64,000 bases of DNA from Daphnia pulex. Lineage: Eukaryota > Arthropoda > Branchiopoda > Diplostraca > Daphniidae. Positions within the stretch are counted from its first letter, which is position 1. Each line of letters starts with the position of its first letter. The stretch covers positions 5,332,001 to 5,396,000 of the forward strand of contig NC_060020.1 in assembly GCF_021134715.1 (NCBI RefSeq). Direction: 5' to 3'. This document shows, one piece after another, positions 60,113 to 64,000 of the stretch. The position numbers were made by a program, and so were the translations under genes. The notes beneath the pieces were generated by a model. It ran no database searches and was not told the DNA's origin. It worked only from the letters and a program-made list of their open reading frames with translations.

Positions 60113-60278
60113 GTTTATCTGGTTATACGGTAAGGATACTCATTTACTTGGTTGATGTGTGGTTTTTTGCTTTGTATCTGTTGACTTTTCAGTTAAAACC
60201 GTTATGCCAATTGTTGACTAGGAATTCTTAGAGAATGCTTAGTTAAACCATGCTTCTGTCAGTTTGTTCATGTCACAC

Positions 60279-60475
60279 ATTACTTTATTTTCTGATAGTA
60301 ATTGATTTTTTCTCCAAGTAGCATTACAGCCTCTTAAGGTCTGAGCCTCAGTCCAATGTACACATGGATTTGTTGCAGCCAGCTGGTGAAAGGTTTTCTT
60401 CTTGCTGGTTTGCTTGCTACCTGTACAGTTTATTGCTCTCATCACATGCAAAAACACTTCAGAACAATTATAAGT
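60279..60475 (+). repeat. Exon-like repeat unit, copy 2
   Basis: Same order of blocks as copy 1: ACTTTATTTTCTGATAGTAA, AAGGTCTGAGCCTCAGTCC, GTTGCAGCCAGCTGG and CACTTCAGAACAA, about 380 bases after copy 1. Confidence 0.75.
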
Positions 60476-60544
60476 AATTAAGTTGATCAGTTTTTTTGGT
60501 AAGGCTACATAAACTAAGTTGATGTATAGCTTTTTTTTTATATC

Positions 60545-61575
60545 TGTTGACTTCTCAGTTAAAACTGTTCTAAAGGATGCTAATTGTCAATTCTTTTGTA
60601 ATTTCAAAGTAATTCTTAAAAAAAAAATGCCTTGTTTAACCAAGCTGCATTCATTTTGTTTGTGTCACATGACTTTATTTTCTGATAATTGAGTTTTTTC
60701 TCCAACTAGGATTACATCAGCCTCTTGATCTTTCTGAAGGTCTGAGCCTCTTGATGGCAGTCCAATGTGCAGACGGACTTGGTACAGCTAGCTGGTGAAC
60801 GGTGTGGCGAGCTGTTCATGCAGACCCTGGTGCTGATTAGCTGATATCGTTCGTACATTTAACTATTGACCATTCAGTCGTTCGTTTATGCTGAAAAAAA
60901 TCTGTCGCTTTTCACCAGGTGTGTAAAATTCTGTCTACCAGGTGGCGGAGTGTCTGTTCGTGAGTGAGTGACGAAATTCCGCCATTTGCTTTTAAGACAA
61001 TGGAAGGGAATGTGTTGCTGACGGTGTTTTTCGCCTCATTTCAAACGATTGAGGTATAGGCCTACCGACGCCGTTCGACCAAGTTGTTTTGAAAGTGAAC
61101 AACTCCAAAGCAAGTAAGTGAGTCGTAGAGTTTTGACTTCTCGAAAAGTCCATTTTCTAATCTGCTTGAATCTATTTTGTAAAAGTTTTTCGAAGATCTT
61201 GTCTTTCTCCACGTGGTGTCGGTGTGTCATGAAGATGCGTCTTCGAGAGGGTCTCTCTACTATATTGCAAGACAACATTGTGATCAACACAGGAAATATG
61301 AAATGATAAAGATACTTGTAAGATAAAGCAAGGGGGTTAGCATTATGTTCTTGATCCTAGACAAGTGACCTAGATGTTTCGTGCCTAATCAGACGGTTTT
61401 TGTGGAAAGTTCTTTTTAATCAGTTGTAAATTTTCTTAGGAAAGAGCAGGAATTCCCGCCATTATTAAAACTTGAAATGAAGTATTCATGATGTAATTGT
61501 TGGCTATCTTCTTGATTGGGTTTTCTTTAGTTTATTCTAAATATGAAGTAAATCACTTACATAACTTCTAGTTTT
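60545..61575 (+). repeat. Tandem duplication, copy A (about 1.0 kb)
   Basis: Matches copy B (61830-62838) through many long blocks, including GCTTTTCACCAGGTGTGTAA, GGCGGAGTGTCTGTTCGTGA, ATGCGTCTTCGAGAGGGTC and TATTGCAAGACAACATTGTG. The 5' part contains exon-like unit copy 3 (60671-60815). The copies differ by small indels that would break any frame. Confidence 0.85.
60671..60815 (+). repeat. Exon-like repeat unit, copy 3
   Basis: GACTTTATTTTCTGATAATT, then AAGGTCTGAGCCTCTTGATG and GCTAGCTGGTGAACGGTGTG. Its 3' part differs from copies 1 and 2 but matches copy 5. Confidence 0.7.
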
Positions 61576-61590
61576 TATTTTCTATTAACA

Positions 61591-61760
61591 GCCTGGTGTA
61601 GTCCGAGCTTCTTCATTGCAGTTCAATGTGCATATGGATTTGTTGCAGCCAGCTGGTGAAAGGTGTTCCTCATGCAGGCTTGCCTGCTACCTGTTCCATT
61701 TGTAGCTTTCATCACATGCAGAAACACTTCAGAACAGAACATTTAAGGTCTTCCCAATTT
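61591..61760 (+). repeat. Exon-like repeat unit, copy 4 (5' part diverged)
   Basis: Contains GTTGCAGCCAGCTGGTGAAA and CATCACATGCAGAAACACTT, matching copies 1 and 2; the leading block is altered. It lies between duplication copies A and B. Confidence 0.7.
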
Positions 61761-61829
61761 AAAGTAATCAAGTTTATCAGCTTTTTTAGCTTACTTAGTT
61801 GCTGTCTAGCTTGTTGCTTTCTATTTATT

Positions 61830-62838
61830 GACTTTTCAGTTAAAATTGTTTTAAAAGTATGCCAATTGTTGATTCCTGGGTAATGTAAAAGTATTAGAGA
61901 TTGCTTAGTTTTAACTATGCTGCTGTCATTTTTTGTCACATGACTTTATTTTCTGAAAGTAATTGAGTTTTTTTTTCCCAATTAGGATTACAGCCTCTTC
62001 AAGGTCTGAGCCTCTTCGTGGCAGTCCAATGTGTACACGGATTTGGTGCAGCCAGCTGGTTAACGGTATGGTGAGCTGTTAGAATTCGGTGGTGGTTTCG
62101 TTCGTTCATTTCAATATGGACCATTCAGTCGTTCGTTTATGTTGAGAAATCTTTCGCTTTTCACCAGGTGTGTAAAATTATGTCTACCAAGTGGCGGAGT
62201 GTCTGTTCGTGAGTGTGACAGTGTAGTGACGAAATTCCGTCATTTGATTTTAAGACAGTGGACGGGAATGTGTTGCAGACGGTGTTTTTCGCCTTTACAT
62301 TTTAAAACGATTGAGGTATTCTGACGCCATTCGACGAATCGAAAGTGAACAAATCGAAAGTGAACAACTCTAAAGCAAGTAAGTGAATCGTGAGAGTTTT
62401 GAATTTTCGAAAAGTCCATTTTCTAATCTGCTTGAATTTATTTTGTAAAAATGTGTCGGAAGATGTGTCGAAGATCTTGCCTTTCTCCACGTGGTCGCTG
62501 CTGTGTCATTCATGAAGATGCGTCTTCGAGAGGGTCCCTACTATATTGCAAGACAACATTGTGATGAACACAGGAACTGTAAATACTTCAAGATAAATCA
62601 AGTGGGTTAGTATTATGTTCTTGAAGTTAGACAAGTGTCAAGATATTTCGTGGCTAGTCATACAGCTTTTGTGGAAAGTTCTTTTAATGAGATGTAAATT
62701 TTCTTAGGAAAAAGCAGACATTCCTGTCATTATTAAAAACTGAAGTCTTCATCATGTGATTGTTGGCCATCTTCTTAATTGGGTTTTATCTAGTTTATTC
62801 TAAATTTCAAGTAAATCACTTCCATAACTTCTAAGTTG
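61830..62838 (+). repeat. Tandem duplication, copy B (about 1.0 kb)
   Basis: Direct repeat of copy A, offset by about 1.26 kb. Both end with a block related to ATCACTTCCATAACTTCTAA. Both contain CCATTCAGTCGTTCGTTTAT, which includes a TCAGT initiator-like motif. Confidence 0.85.
61941..62080 (+). repeat. Exon-like repeat unit, copy 5
   Basis: TGACTTTATTTTCTGAAAGT, a T-rich acceptor tract ending in ATTAG, then AAGGTCTGAGCCTCTTCGTG and AGCCAGCTGGTTAACGG. Closest to copy 3. Confidence 0.7.
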
Positions 62839-63544
62839 TAGAACAGTTTAATTTATGTGAGCTAAAGTGAAATATTACTTTCATTTTTCTGTTTTGCTTC
62901 GTTCAATTTATTATTGGTATATTTTTCGTATTTCAAAATGTTATTGATACATTTGTTATTTTGTCTTGTAGGATTTCATGGCCAGTTTGATTTTGGAGCT
63001 GTTTATGGTGTTGCTGTGTGGTGTGCAGTGGATTCCCAGTCAGTTTCCAGCTGACAGATGCACTTGAATGGAGCTTGTGCAGACTCGCAGTTCAACATTA
63101 AACCTCAATTTCTTATTTTCCTATTCTTGTTGTGTTCCTGCGGTGTTGAAAAGTTGGTGAAAATAGTCCATGTTGCCTGATAGCTGTCTTGAATATTTTA
63201 TCGGCTGCAATTTTGTCGACATGTTATCGTCTGCTACCTGTACCGGCGTTGAGGTAATGTCGTACAGTCTCATTTTATTATTTATTTTTAATGGAATCTC
63301 CGTTTTCGTTTCAGACAATCGCTCGCCGCTGTTCCATAGCTGAAACTGAGCAGATGCTGAAATTCAAGACTGATAAATAATGTAGATGATTATAAGTGCA
63401 TATCTGTGCTCCTTCCTTTCCCCGTTTTCTTAAGTAAACAGACCCCCCCCCCTCCCCTCTAGCTGGTTAATCACCCGCTGTGATAATGCCATAAGATGCA
63501 TGATCTGTGGAAAACTTGGGAGGGTTATGAGGGAAATTACTCTA

Positions 63545-63640
63545 TGATTAATTGCTCCCTTAACATTCGTTTCACTCTACTTTGATTCTGCAAGTTTTGT
63601 CCTAAAATTAATTGCTCCCTTAACAATTGTTTCACAACTC
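63545..63640. repeat. Short tandem repeat, two copies
   Basis: ATTAATTGCTCCCTTAACA followed by TTCGTTTCAC or ATTGTTTCAC, twice, with about 56 bases between starts. Confidence 0.75.
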
Positions 63641-63719
63641 TTCGCTTTTCCATTTCAGCAAACGAGTTCTCCTACAAAACCTGTTTCCTTATATCTTCCT
63701 TATATATAATATCTTTGTA

Positions 63720-63960
63720 AACAAATGAAATATCCAATTTAATAATAACATGAATAAAATATTTAACAAAAAAAAAACAAATTTTATTTGAATAAATTAA
63801 AATAAATTTTACAATTCAATTATTTAATTTTAATTCAATTAAACTTAATTTTAATTCAATTAAACTTAACTTAATTACATAACATTTAATTTATTTAAAA
63901 TTCGTCAAAAAGTGTTGAAATAACGAATATATACTAAACAGACCGCCCGGTTCAAAGCTT
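63720..63960. other. AT-rich tract with short repeats
   Basis: Strongly AT-rich DNA with repeats of TTAATTTTAATTCAATTAAA and several AATAAA hexamers on the plus strand (near 63753-63758 and 63793-63808). It could supply polyadenylation for a rightward transcript. No gene is seen. Confidence 0.5.
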
Positions 63961-64000
63961 TTCTTTATTTGCGAGTTCCATATAGTTGTATTCTGGATGC

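Larger units (their letters stand above)
57110..63400 (+). ncRNA. Possible multi-exon noncoding transcript locus
   Basis: Tentative. The left edge has a promoter-like stretch (TTTCAGTCTGCTCGCTGGCT, about 57124-57143). No open frame of any length is conserved, yet many segments look like exons: CAAACAG before 57865 and a GTAATA donor after CTAG at 58044, and repeated polypyrimidine-AG acceptor-like sites before GATTACAGCCTCTT-type segments near 59943, 60323, 60713 and 61986. These exon-like segments are repeated (see repeat entries), and the repeated part drifts in length without keeping a frame, which argues against protein coding. Strand is inferred from the direction of the acceptors. Confidence 0.3.

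Noticed and set aside
1..64000. CRISPR arrays, rRNA genes, insertion sequences, complete tRNAs, viral genes
   Set aside because: None seen; the sequence is eukaryotic, and the repeats present are simple repeats or the direct duplications listed.

Overview
The window looks like genomic DNA of a small arthropod, most likely a branchiopod crustacean of the Daphnia type. This is inference. It rests on arthropod-like orthologues, many short introns of about 55-120 bp, TCAGT-type initiators, tightly packed head-to-head and tail-to-tail genes, and frequent homopolymer, CAG/CAA and CA/GT tracts. I see no bacterial, viral or CRISPR signal.

Layout. 1-9.0 kb: gene-poor, low-complexity DNA. 9.1-12.8 kb (-): a Gln/His/Ser/Pro-rich protein of unknown function in two exons. 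15.7-20.3 kb (+): a HIF-1 alpha (similar-type) bHLH-PAS gene, 12 coding exons, with two prolyl-hydroxylation degrons and no visible FIH-type C-terminal transactivation motif. 23.7-26.4 kb (+): an ATF3/JDP2-type bZIP gene behind a TATA/CCAAT/CRE promoter. 27.2-29.3 kb (-): actin-related protein 2 with a candidate 18-nt microexon. 30.0-31.0 kb (-): a MACROD-type macro-domain protein, head-to-head with ATP synthase coupling factor 6 (31.6-31.9 kb, +). 32.1-33.2 kb (-): a NIPSNAP3-like protein. 33.4-33.7 kb (-): a doubtful small ORF. 34.2-42.1 kb (-): AMP deaminase (AMPD2-like, 15 coding exons plus one exon that may be an alternative start), head-to-head with a TRAFD1-type zinc-finger gene (42.6-45.3 kb, +). 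45.7-46.3 kb (-): a secreted Cys-containing orphan. 51.4-52.9 kb (+): a Gbx/unplugged homeobox gene. 57-63.4 kb: no convincing protein gene, but tandemly repeated exon-like units that look like a noncoding transcript locus. 63.7-64 kb: AT-rich tail.

Functionally the window mixes stress and transcription regulators (HIF-1 alpha, ATF3), housekeeping and mitochondrial genes (Arp2, coupling factor 6, NIPSNAP, macro domain, AMP deaminase), a likely innate-immunity adaptor (TRAFD1), a possible secreted ligand and a developmental homeobox gene. Nothing suggests that they form one pathway; the compact 27-46 kb block is probably just gene density. All exon structures were worked out by hand from splice sites, reading phase and family similarity. 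For each multi-exon gene except the small doubtful one, the summed exon lengths give an intact frame to the stop codon.
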